From: Pelagibius sp037652055
GTDB lineage: Bacteria > Pseudomonadota > Alphaproteobacteria > Kiloniellales > Kiloniellaceae
DNA: 64,000 nucleotides
Direction of reading: 5' to 3'
NCBI RefSeq assembly: GCF_037652055.1
Contig: NZ_JBBKAH010000013.1
Location: forward strand, 130,060 to 194,059
Shown in pieces: positions 9,125 through 18,136 of the stretch. Below the pieces are notes generated by a model that worked only from the letters and a program-made list of their open reading frames with translations, did no database searches and was not told the origin of the DNA. Each line of letters begins with the position of its first letter. Within the stretch, counting starts at the first letter, position 1. Position numbers and translations under genes: made by a program.

Positions 9125-9868
9125 ATGACCGCCTCGATATACGATCCGCTCGACCACCCCTTCGCGACCAACGACCTCGGCCAGCCGGTCGGAGCGCCCC
9201 TGCCCGGCTGGACCGCGCGGCCGCGGCCGCCGCGCACGGCGATGGAAGGCTGCTTCTGCCGTGTCGAGCCCGTCGATCCGGCGCGGCACGCCGCCGACCT
9301 CTTTGCCGCCAACGGCCTGGACACGGAAGGGCGCAACTGGACCTATCTCGGCTACGGCCCCTTCGCGCGCCTCGAGGACTACCGCGCCTGGATGGAGAAG
9401 ACCTGTCTCGGCGACGATCCGCTGTTCCACGCCATCGTCGATTCAGCGAGCGGCAAGGCCATCGGCCTCGCCAGCTACCTGCGCATCGACCCGGCAGGCG
9501 GCGTCATCGAGGTGGGGCATATCAACTACAGCCCTGCCCTGCAGCGGACGCCGGCGGCGACCGAGGCGATGTTTCTGATGATGGCCCGCGTCTTCGACGA
9601 GCTGGGCTACCGGCGCTACGAGTGGAAGTGCGACGCCCTCAACGCGCCCTCACGCAAGGCCGCGCGGCGCCTCGGCTTCACCTTCGAGGGCATCTTCCGC
9701 CAGGCAACCACCTACAAGGCCCGCAACCGCGACACCGCCTGGTTCTCGGTCATCGACGGCGAGTGGCCGGCGCTGAAGGCCGCCTTCCAGACCTGGCTCG
9801 ACCCGGCGAACTTCGACGGCGAGGGACGCCAGAAGCGCGGGTTGGCGGCGATCCGCGCCTCTGGCTGA
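9125..9868 (+). CDS. GNAT family N-acetyltransferase, RimJ/RimL type
   Basis: A 247-residue acetyltransferase. The GNAT fold is recognisable from GKAIGLASYLRIDPAGGVIEVG (beta4 region), an acetyl-CoA loop region around LQRTPAATEAMFLMM, and the typical RimJ-like segment YEWKCDALNAPSRKAARRLGF followed by FEGIFRQATTYKARNRDTAWFS. Members acetylate proteins or small molecules; the substrate cannot be read from the sequence. Convergent with the DoxX gene, with only six bases between the stops. Confidence 0.88.
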   Translation: MTASIYDPLDHPFATNDLGQPVGAPLPGWTARPRPPRTAMEGCFCRVEPVDPARHAADLFAANGLDTEGRNWTYLGYGPFARLEDYRAWMEKTCLGDDPLFHAIVDSASGKAIGLASYLRIDPAGGVIEVGHINYSPALQRTPAATEAMFLMMARVFDELGYRRYEWKCDALNAPSRKAARRLGFTFEGIFRQATTYKARNRDTAWFSVIDGEWPALKAAFQTWLDPANFDGEGRQKRGLAAIRASG

Positions 9869-9874
9869 GGCTCG

Positions 9875-10264
9875 CTACCCCTTCTTGCGCAGGATCGCGT
9901 CCAGCGACCAGGGGCCGGGGCCAGCGAAGACCAGGTAGAAAAAGACGAAGCAGTAGAGCAGCGCCGCGTCGCCGCCGTTCAGCACTGGGAAGAAGCTCTT
10001 CGGCGCGTGGGCCATGAAATAGGCGACGGCCATGGTGCCGGAGCAGATGAAGGCGGCCGGGCGGGTGAAGAGACCCAGCACGATGAGGGCGCCGCCGACC
10101 AACTCGATGACGCCCGCCGCGCCGCCCCACGAAGTCAGCGTGACGTTCATGGTGCTGGGCGGGAAGTTCAGCCACTTCATGGTGCCGTGGGCCAGGAAGG
10201 CCGCGCCGGAGGCGACGCGCAGCAGGCTGAGGACGTGGGGGGACCAGGAAGTCAGCGAGGCCAT
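9875..10264 (-). CDS. DoxX family inner-membrane protein
   Basis: A 129-residue protein with four hydrophobic helices and DoxX-typical stretches: LLRVASGAAFLAHGTMKW, GVIELVGGALIVLGLFTRPAA and AYFMAHAPKSFFPVLNGGDAALLYCF. DoxX-like proteins are linked to thiol or oxidative stress handling or to quinone-dependent oxidoreductases, but few are characterised. The ATG at 10264 was chosen over the longer open frame because the DoxX homology begins there. It is divergent from the 717-residue orphan gene. Confidence 0.85.
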   Translation of the reverse strand: MASLTSWSPHVLSLLRVASGAAFLAHGTMKWLNFPPSTMNVTLTSWGGAAGVIELVGGALIVLGLFTRPAAFICSGTMAVAYFMAHAPKSFFPVLNGGDAALLYCFVFFYLVFAGPGPWSLDAILRKKG

Positions 10265-10514
10265 GTCGATTCGCCCTAATGATGAGTGATTTGAAAGGGC
10301 TAGCACGGCATTCGCCGTGGCGCCAGCATGACCGGCGTGGGGGGCACAGAGCGTGGACGACATCGTCTCACAGCCTATAGGTGCAATCGTTTGGCTATCA
10401 TGCAAGGAAATAGCTACTACCTATGCACCCTGGAATTGCACAACCTCAACATGAGAGGGTTGCCGCGTAGAAGACTCAACTTGTGCCGCCGTCAGAACAA
10501 GTGGAGACGCTTCG

Positions 10515-12668
10515 ATGATCCATCTAGAGAAGCTCGGGTTCCTGCTGCTGATCGCCATCGGCTCGCTGATCTACGCCGCCGTGCGCGGAAACCCTCACCT
10601 TCGCCGGGCGCGTGAACTTATACAGACCCGAGTGTGGCCCTTCATCGCAGTATTGGCGGGTTGCGTTGTAACCGTGCTCAGTGTCGTCGCGATCGCCATA
10701 TTTGCCTCAGCGGACCTCGACTTCGCGGATCGATCAATCATCCGCGAGCTCAATACGCCGATCTCCGTGAAGATCCCCCTGGCATTGCTCTGCGGCGCTC
10801 TTTTCGTTGAACTGACTTCGGTAGTGAAGAAGGATCAAACCCCGCCGCTTTACTTGGCCGTGCGCGCCGTGCCCTTCGTCTTCTTTTTCACCATCGGCTT
10901 CTTCTCCTACGAACTGCAGCATGTTCTGCGGGCCATGACGCGCATCGAAGCCGCGGGTATCACGTTGGATTTCAACATCGCCTCGAGAGAGCAACCACAA
11001 TCGCTTACATCGGTAGTCGGCAACGATGCTGGAACCACCAACATCCGTACCCCATTCCAGTTGGGCGTCAGAATGCTTCCCGAAGCCTTTGACCGTGTCA
11101 CAAGAGATCGGGACAAGCTGCTGCACTGGTGCGACCAGCACGAAGCTCTGAAATGTGGCGAACTGAAGAGAATACGCGCAGCGTTGAATGATCTCGCTAC
11201 CACCGAATCGGCCGACGGGGACCGGCTCGCACTGCTCCGTGTCGAGGAACAGCGGGCGCTCGAGGCAAAGGACAGACTCCACAAGGATTTTGCTACGAGT
11301 GTCGCGTACCTGGAAAAGCTGAGCCCACTGGAGCACTGCTTGGACAGGACCTATGTGGCGTTCTTTCCCAATGGCTCGCCCATTCAGGACGAGTTGTCGG
11401 AGTTTGCGGCGAGCTATTCCGCAGATCTGGTTCTCTTCGATCCCAAGGCAGCGAAAGGCGATCCGGCCGTAGACAGCGGCCATGCCGCACCGGCCAATGG
11501 CCCTACCCCGGTCACGTTCGAACCAGATGAGAACGCCAGAGAACCCACTGAAGATGAAGAAGATGAAACAAGCTTCAGTCCAGCATTGCGGACCCTTCGA
11601 GAAAATCTCATCCGATTCGGTCACTACGCCAGCCAGTACGCGGACATCACAAAGTATGAAGAACTGACTGTAGCAGCTAATCAGTGCATCGAACTGCGCC
11701 GAACCCTTGATCGAGATACCATACGCGAGTTGGCGAGCTTGCGAGCTAGACTCGAAAATCCCACCTACAGCCTGCCTTACAAGTCAATACTTGAGGCTGC
11801 CATCATTGCAGCGTCGGGCTATCCGGAAGAAGCGGGGCAGCATTTGGAAAGGGAATACGACCTCTTCATGACGGAAGAGTCGCAGGGCTACTTCGGCATC
11901 AGCCGTGGGGATTTCAGCGAGTTCGTCCTGGCTGTGCGACTGCTCAGTCCGCTGGAAGGAATCTTCGGCTATACCCGAAACACAGATGCCCAGGTAAAGT
12001 ACGCGCGCATGCTGGTGACGCGGGTTGAGGACCAGTTCCGAAAGTTTAAAGCTTTCCCCGCAGACCGTCCGAGCGAGTTTGTCGCGCATTGCTCAGAAAA
12101 CGGACTCATTCGAGATGACGCTCTAGTTAGCGCGGGACTTCACGAAGAAATCGAGGACTATTTCAGATTCTACATTTACTCCTATCTGCAGACGTATACA
12201 CGGCTGCTGGAAGCGGCCGCCTTCGATCCCGGCGTCTTCACCAAGGAAGAGCGTTTCAATCACTTCACAAGAGTGGCCCAGGATCTGGGCAAGCTCTCAA
12301 CAGACACTTCCTCTGCTCTCGAAGGGTGCCTCGGACCCGTTCTGAGAAAATTAACGAAATCCGAATCCGAGGTGGCTCGAAGGATCGAACAGCTTCGCTT
12401 CGATACTCTCGCCGCCCAGGGATTCATTCTGGCGCGGCAGGCCGACCAGCGCGAGATCGATCCAGAGATCGCTCCGCATATCGACCAAACCTTCAAGGAG
12501 GAGACCACCTGCGAAGCGCAGAAGATCCTGTTAAAGGCGTGGCGCATCAGGCGCGTCGCCGAGTCGCGCGACGGTGAGACCCCCGATGCCGCTTATTCTG
12601 AAAGAGTGCTGAAGATCCGCCGCATCCTTGAGCAGATAAACCGCTCGTCAGTGGAATGTGCCACGTGA
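10515..12668 (+). CDS. Unrecognised 717-residue membrane protein in a low-GC island
   Basis: I do not recognise this protein. Four hydrophobic segments occupy about residues 6-23, 41-64, 85-103 and 113-131. The remaining ~580 residues are soluble, mostly helical and charged, with a strongly acidic linker (EPTEDEEDET) near residue 345 and long Glu/Arg-rich helices at the end. No enzyme motif is seen. Base composition is clearly less GC-rich than neighbours, with many A/T-ending codons, suggesting horizontal acquisition. The start ATG is preceded by GTGGAGACGCTTCG. A 33-codon exported peptide gene with a very strong ribosome site follows 72 bases later and may be a partner (inference). Confidence 0.8.
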   Translation: MIHLEKLGFLLLIAIGSLIYAAVRGNPHLRRARELIQTRVWPFIAVLAGCVVTVLSVVAIAIFASADLDFADRSIIRELNTPISVKIPLALLCGALFVELTSVVKKDQTPPLYLAVRAVPFVFFFTIGFFSYELQHVLRAMTRIEAAGITLDFNIASREQPQSLTSVVGNDAGTTNIRTPFQLGVRMLPEAFDRVTRDRDKLLHWCDQHEALKCGELKRIRAALNDLATTESADGDRLALLRVEEQRALEAKDRLHKDFATSVAYLEKLSPLEHCLDRTYVAFFPNGSPIQDELSEFAASYSADLVLFDPKAAKGDPAVDSGHAAPANGPTPVTFEPDENAREPTEDEEDETSFSPALRTLRENLIRFGHYASQYADITKYEELTVAANQCIELRRTLDRDTIRELASLRARLENPTYSLPYKSILEAAIIAASGYPEEAGQHLEREYDLFMTEESQGYFGISRGDFSEFVLAVRLLSPLEGIFGYTRNTDAQVKYARMLVTRVEDQFRKFKAFPADRPSEFVAHCSENGLIRDDALVSAGLHEEIEDYFRFYIYSYLQTYTRLLEAAAFDPGVFTKEERFNHFTRVAQDLGKLSTDTSSALEGCLGPVLRKLTKSESEVARRIEQLRFDTLAAQGFILARQADQREIDPEIAPHIDQTFKEETTCEAQKILLKAWRIRRVAESRDGETPDAAYSERVLKIRRILEQINRSSVECAT

Positions 12669-12740
12669 TGCACCGGCTGCGGATCAGGGCAGATAAGGTT
12701 CTGCGACAGGACCGCAATCAATTGGCTAGAGGAGAGGGAT

Positions 12741-12842
12741 ATGAGCAGATTCTGGATCGTTTTGCTGATCACGGCGGTCTGTCTCGCCACGCTCGGCATG
12801 GATACCGACGTGCTCGCCCAGACCCGGATTCCACCGCCCTGA
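12741..12842 (+). CDS. Small exported or membrane peptide, 33 residues
   Basis: An ATG preceded by the excellent ribosome site GAGGAGAGGGAT opens a 33-codon frame, MSRFWIVLLITAVCLATLGM then DTDVLAQ and a TRIPPP tail, ending in TGA. It has one positive charge, a hydrophobic core and a plausible signal peptidase site after VLA, so it is either a secreted ~8-residue peptide or a single-pass microprotein. A hairpin begins nine bases after the stop. A frameshift late in the gene would instead read into TALTDEGGGDCSPPWFKNL, so a truncated longer protein is possible. Coding status rests on ribosome site and hydrophobic pattern only. Confidence 0.55.
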   Translation: MSRFWIVLLITAVCLATLGMDTDVLAQTRIPPP

Positions 12843-12850
12843 CCGATGAG

Positions 12851-12873
12851 GGCGGCGGGGATTGCTCGCCGCC
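12851..12873 (+). terminator. Hairpin after the small peptide gene
   Basis: GGCGGCG and CGCCGCC form a perfect 7-bp GC stem around the loop GGGATTGCT, just after the 33-codon frame. There is no T-run, so termination is only a possibility. Confidence 0.4.
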
Positions 12874-12904
12874 GTGGTTCAAGAATCTCTGAGTTAGAAT
12901 CTTA

Positions 12905-12927
12905 CGGATCACAATGGCTGTGATCCG
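12905..12927. repeat. Perfect inverted repeat between the low-GC island and prfC
   Basis: CGGATCACA, loop ATGGC, TGTGATCCG: nine perfect base pairs. It could be a bidirectional terminator without T-run or an operator. The rest of 12843-13122 shows no other gene or clear signal. Confidence 0.5.
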
Positions 12928-13122
12928 CCATGGCCGGATCGCGCAACCCTATTCGCTGGAGCCTCTTCCAAGCCGCCTGCCCCGCCTTGCCCCCCAATCC
13001 ATCCAGCCGGTGGCGGGGTCCGCGGAGGCTCTATCCGGCGATATCGGTCCCTCCGCGCTTGTAAATTCCTCCGGAAGGCCCCATTTTCCCGGCCGACCCT
13101 GATCCCTTGCCCCCTATAGAGC

Positions 13123-14708
<1,586 letters not shown>

Positions 14709-14709
<1 letters not shown>

Positions 14710-15050
14710 TGGAGCCGGATGGCCGCCTGCCCGCCGAGCTGTGGATCAAGGCCCACATCCGGCGCTGCATCGCCGACAACATCCCCGCCGCCGTCGTTCA
14801 CCGCGGCGAGAAGAACAGCGGCACCCTGATCCTCAAGGTCAACCAGATCGGCCAGGGCGTGAAGGTGCTGAACCAGACCCGCGACATCGACGGGGCCATC
14901 GCCTGGATGCCGGCGCTGGGCGGCGAACTGGTGTCCGAGGCCGACGCCGACGCCTACGTCGAGCGCGCGGTGAAGCGCGACCCCGACGTCTGGGTGGTCG
15001 AGATCGAAAGCCGCGACGGCTGGCACCCCTTCGAAGGCAAGGTGCTGTAG
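14709..15050 (+). CDS. DUF1491 family protein
   Basis: A 113-residue protein beginning at GTG 14709, whose G is the last base of the prfC stop. The DUF1491 pattern is visible: LPAELWIKAHIRRC, the variable middle GEKNSGTLILKVNQ, and the C-terminal ERAVKRDPDVWVVEIESRDGWHPF. The family is largely restricted to alphaproteobacteria and has no known function. Coupling to prfC suggests co-expression, not necessarily a translational role. Confidence 0.88.
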
Positions 15051-15080
15051 GCTCGCAATCCATCTCGCACCACCCCGCTC

Positions 15081-15198
15081 GTCATCCCGGCCAAGCGACC
15101 GCAGGGAGCGCGAGCCGGGAACCATGGATGGTCCGGACGCCAAGCGGCGCAATAGGCCCCGGATCGCACTTGCCTGACGCTCGCTTGTCCGGGGTGAC
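15081..15198. repeat. Dispersed intergenic repeat, copy 1 (118 bp)
   Basis: Begins GTCATCCCGGCCAAG and ends CTTGTCCGGGGTGAC, which are imperfect inverted repeats of each other. Internal landmarks are GCGCGAGCCGGGA and CCCCGGATCGC. The same ends and landmarks recur in order at 62445-62621 with a longer middle, so this is a family of REP/MITE-like noncoding elements. It has no open frame of its own and sits between the DUF1491 gene and the methyltransferase gene. Confidence 0.75.
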
Positions 15199-15267
15199 GG
15201 TTTGTGTTGGTGCCGGCAACGCGTGCGCCTAGATGACTCTTCGTGCAATTCCCTTCAGGAGTCCCAA

Positions 15268-15945
15268 ATGTCCCGACGCAGCATCGAGATGACCGACGCC
15301 CTCTACGCCTACCTGCTGGAGAACTCGCTGCGCGAGACGGACCTCCTGCGCCGGCTGCGTGAGGAGACGGCGGGCCTGCCCGGCGCCGGCATGCAGATCG
15401 CGCCGGAGCAGGGCCAGTTCATGGCGCTGCTGGCCGAACTGATCGGCGCCCGGCACTGCCTGGAGATCGGCACCTTCACCGGCTATTCGGCGCTGGCGGT
15501 GGCGCTCGCCCTGCCGCCCGACGGGCGCCTGATCGCCTGCGACGTGAACGAGAAGACCACGGCGGTGGCCCGGCGCTACTGGCAGGAGGCCGGCGTTGCC
15601 GGCAAGATCGATCTGCGTCTCGCGCCCGCCCTCGAAACCCTCGACACGCTGCTGGCCGAAGGAGCGGCCGGCCGCTTCGACTTCGCCTTCATCGACGCCG
15701 ACAAGAGCAACTACGAGGCCTATTACGAAAGGTGCCTGGAGCTGCTGCGCGACGGCGGCCTGATCGCCGTCGATAACGTATTGTGGGGCGGAGCGGTAAC
15801 GAATCCCGCTCCGGGTGATTCGGATACCAGGGCCATTCGCGCCCTCAATGCCAAGATCGCGTCGGACCAACGGGTTAGCTGCTCGATGCTGCCGCTGGGC
15901 GACGGCCTTACGCTCGTACGTAAACGATCCGCGCAGGCCAACTAA
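15268..15945 (+). CDS. Class I SAM-dependent O-methyltransferase
   Basis: A 225-residue member of the catechol/caffeoyl-CoA O-methyltransferase group. The SAM site CLEIGTFTGYSALAVALALP, the acidic motif IACDVNEKTTAVAR, and the metal and substrate region FDFAFIDADKSNYEAYYERC with AVDNVLWGG are all visible. The ATG at 15268 follows CAGGAG by seven bases, so a longer in-frame extension to 15202 is rejected. Substrate probably a small phenolic or similar hydroxyl compound (family knowledge). Confidence 0.9.
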   Translation: MSRRSIEMTDALYAYLLENSLRETDLLRRLREETAGLPGAGMQIAPEQGQFMALLAELIGARHCLEIGTFTGYSALAVALALPPDGRLIACDVNEKTTAVARRYWQEAGVAGKIDLRLAPALETLDTLLAEGAAGRFDFAFIDADKSNYEAYYERCLELLRDGGLIAVDNVLWGGAVTNPAPGDSDTRAIRALNAKIASDQRVSCSMLPLGDGLTLVRKRSAQAN

Positions 15946-15965
15946 TCACAATTTAAATGACGTCG

Positions 15966-15980
15966 TTAACTCATGCTTAA
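15966..15980 (+). promoter_or_regulatory. CtrA-type box TTAA-N7-TTAA
   Basis: TTAACTCATGCTTAA matches the alphaproteobacterial CtrA recognition pattern TTAA-N7-TTAA exactly. It sits in a short AT-rich stretch 93 bases upstream of the small exported protein gene at 16073, with another GTTAAC ten bases on. Position is compatible with direct control of that gene by the cell-cycle/motility regulator CtrA (inference). Confidence 0.6.
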
Positions 15981-16072
15981 GCGGACGTTAACAGCATCTT
16001 CATTCCGCCGTGAAAAGCTTGTCATGTCGGCGAAAGCGTTTCGCTGAAAGACAACTGAAGATGAGGCTTATC

Positions 16073-16369
16073 ATGTGGAAGATTTTAGCGCTCGGCGCTG
16101 GACTCGCCCTCGTCAGCTCCGGTGCAGCGATGGCGCAGCCTCAGTGTGATCAGCGAGACTCGGTACTGCAGGTCCTGCAGCAGAAGTACAAGGAGCAGCC
16201 TGTCGCTCTCGGTGTCACCCACAACGGCGGTCTCGTCGAAGTGCTGACCACCGGCAACGGCACCACCTGGTCCATCATCGTGACCACGCCGCAGGGCATG
16301 TCCTGCCTGGTGGCCGCCGGCGAAGGCTGGAAGGCCATGCAGCAGGTCGCGATGGATCCGGAAGCCTAA
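16073..16369 (+). CDS. Small exported protein of unknown function, 98 residues
   Basis: The ATG at 16073 follows TGAGG by six bases and gives a clean signal peptide, MWKILALGAGLALVSSGAAMA, with cleavage after AMA. The mature part, about 75 residues, has two cysteines (QPQCDQRD and GMSCLVAAGEGW) that could form a disulfide, and a beta-rich centre GVTHNGGLVEVLTTGNGTTWSIIV. Proteins of this shape are annotated as hypothetical in related bacteria; no function is claimed. A CtrA-type box lies upstream. An ATG at 16061 is an alternative start. Confidence 0.8.
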   Translation: MWKILALGAGLALVSSGAAMAQPQCDQRDSVLQVLQQKYKEQPVALGVTHNGGLVEVLTTGNGTTWSIIVTTPQGMSCLVAAGEGWKAMQQVAMDPEA

Positions 16370-16497
16370 CAGGCACCGGAAAAGCCGAACCCGGGAACTT
16401 CTTCGAGGTCGATGCACTCGGGGCCCTCTTGAGCCCGTTGTGTCTTGGGACGGTTGATTGCAGCGCTCGCCGCCGGTTGTTTCGGCGCCAGAGAACG

Positions 16498-16959
16498 CTA
16501 CTTGAATGCGGGATGACGGACCCGGTCCCCGGGTTTGATCACGAGACGGGACGCCGTCCCGGCATTCAACTCCAGTACCGCGGAAACCGGGCCACCCGAG
16601 ACGATGGCCCGCAGAGAATGCGGCACCGTCCGCTGCTCGATCCGCACGATCTTGCCCGTTTCATCGATGAACAGCATGTCCAACGGGATGAGCGTGTTCT
16701 TCATCCACATCGCCCGCTCTTCGCTGCGGCCGAAGAGGAACAGCATGCCCGCGTCCGCGTCCATCTGACGGCGGAACATCAGCCCCTGGGCGCGCTGGTC
16801 CGGCGTCTCGGCGATCTCGACGGTGAAGTCGTGCGTCTCGCCGTCCGCCGTCTCGATGCTCAGCGTATCGCTTGGGAATGTGACGAGACCGTTTTGCGCG
16901 GCGGCCGGAACGCTCCAGGCGACGACCACGAACGCGAGCAGGATGAGAAGTCTTTTCAT
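16498..16959 (-). CDS. DUF192 family exported protein
   Basis: A 153-residue protein with the N-terminal signal MKRLLILLAFVVVAWSVPAAA and the full DUF192 fold: ETPDQRAQGLMFRRQM, MLFLFGRSEERAMWMKNTLIPLDMLFID, and VLELNAGTASRLVIKPGD near the end. DUF192 proteins are small periplasmic beta proteins without a settled function. The ATG at 16959 is chosen because it starts the signal peptide; the longer open frame upstream overlaps the amidohydrolase gene. It follows that gene by 55 bases on the same strand. Confidence 0.9.
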   Translation of the reverse strand: MKRLLILLAFVVVAWSVPAAAQNGLVTFPSDTLSIETADGETHDFTVEIAETPDQRAQGLMFRRQMDADAGMLFLFGRSEERAMWMKNTLIPLDMLFIDETGKIVRIEQRTVPHSLRAIVSGGPVSAVLELNAGTASRLVIKPGDRVRHPAFK

Positions 16960-17014
16960 AGCGCTAGATGTATCCACCAAAATTGCTGCGAACAAGGGCT
17001 GGCAAGCAAGTCGT

Positions 17015-18136
17015 TCAGGGCCGCAAGGCGCGCGCCGCCAGATCGCGCACCGCGTCCCGTAGCGGCCCTGGGCGCGGCGCATCGGCCAGGGTAGTGAACC
17101 AGGCCTCCGGCGGATTTCGCCCGCGGCTGTGGCGCCATTCGAGGGCACGCAGCACCGCCTCGGCCTGCGCCGGCAGGCGCTGCGGGATCTCGAAGCCGTT
17201 GAGCGTCGCCCAGACGCCGGCCCAGGCGCGCCCCACCGACCAGGGATTGTAGCCCCCGCCGCCCAATACCAGTAGACGCGGTACGAGGTCCGTCACCCCT
17301 GCGACCACGCGCCAGAGGGCAGCGTTGGACAGCGCCAGCTTGCTCAAGGGGTCTTCCGCCAGGGCATCGGCGCCACACTGCAGGACGATGGCCTCCGGCG
17401 CGAAGGCCTCGATCAGCGGCAGCACGGCTTCCCCCATGAGGAAATCCATCTCGCTGTCGTTGAAGCCTTCCGGCACCGGCAGGTTGCGCGCCGCGCCCCC
17501 GGCGCGGTCGTCGATGCCGCCGGCGCCCTCCTTGCGCATCGGCCAGCGCGCGTCCTCGTGGATCGACAGGGTGAAGACCCGCGGATCGTCGTGAAAGGCA
17601 TCCTGCACGCCGTCGCCATGGTGGGCATCGACGTCCAGGTAGAAGACCCGCGACAGGCCGCCGTCCAGCATGGCCAGGATCGCCAGCACCGGATCGTTGA
17701 AGTAGCAGAAGCCGCTGGCATGGTCCGGTCGGCCGTGGTGGGTGCCGCCGGCCGGGCTGTAGATGACGCCCGGCGCCGCCGCGAGGCTGCGGCCGGCCAG
17801 GATGGAGGCGCCGCAGGCCGTCGCCGGGCGGCGGAACACCTCTGGATAGATCGGATTGCCGTTGCGCCCCAGGTTGAAGCGCTCCTGCTCCGCCGCCGGC
17901 AGGCCCTGGGTCGCTTCGGCCCGCTGCACGGCGGCGATGTAGGCCGGGTCGTGGAAGCGCGCCAGCTGCTCGGGCGTCGCCCGCGGGCTGTCGATGTAGA
18001 ACGCATCGGGCAGCCAACCGAGGGCACGGCAGAGATCGATGCAGGTCGAGACCCGCGGGATCGCCAGCGGGTGCCGCCCGCCGTAGGTCGAGCGGCGATA
18101 AATCTCGCTGCCGATGAAGCGTGGTCCGCTAGTCAT
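17015..18136 (-). CDS. Histone deacetylase-like (AcuC type) amidohydrolase
   Basis: A 373-residue zinc deacetylase of the AcuC/HDAC superfamily. Visible are PAGGTHHGRPDHASGFCYFND, the metal motif DVDAHHGDGVQ, the later QCGADALAEDP metal Asp region, and the catalytic Tyr in GGGGYNPWS. Substrates in bacteria include acetyl-lysine proteins, acetylpolyamines or other amides; this one cannot be assigned. Its first eight bases overlap the end of the cation/proton antiporter gene, so the two are co-transcribed. Confidence 0.9.
   Translation of the reverse strand: MTSGPRFIGSEIYRRSTYGGRHPLAIPRVSTCIDLCRALGWLPDAFYIDSPRATPEQLARFHDPAYIAAVQRAEATQGLPAAEQERFNLGRNGNPIYPEVFRRPATACGASILAGRSLAAAPGVIYSPAGGTHHGRPDHASGFCYFNDPVLAILAMLDGGLSRVFYLDVDAHHGDGVQDAFHDDPRVFTLSIHEDARWPMRKEGAGGIDDRAGGAARNLPVPEGFNDSEMDFLMGEAVLPLIEAFAPEAIVLQCGADALAEDPLSKLALSNAALWRVVAGVTDLVPRLLVLGGGGYNPWSVGRAWAGVWATLNGFEIPQRLPAQAEAVLRALEWRHSRGRNPPEAWFTTLADAPRPGPLRDAVRDLAARALRP

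Noticed and set aside
12656..12892. 78-codon frame overlapping the small peptide gene
   Set aside because: No ribosome site, Arg-rich start, and it overlaps the end of the orphan gene; only its last 20 residues look protein-like.
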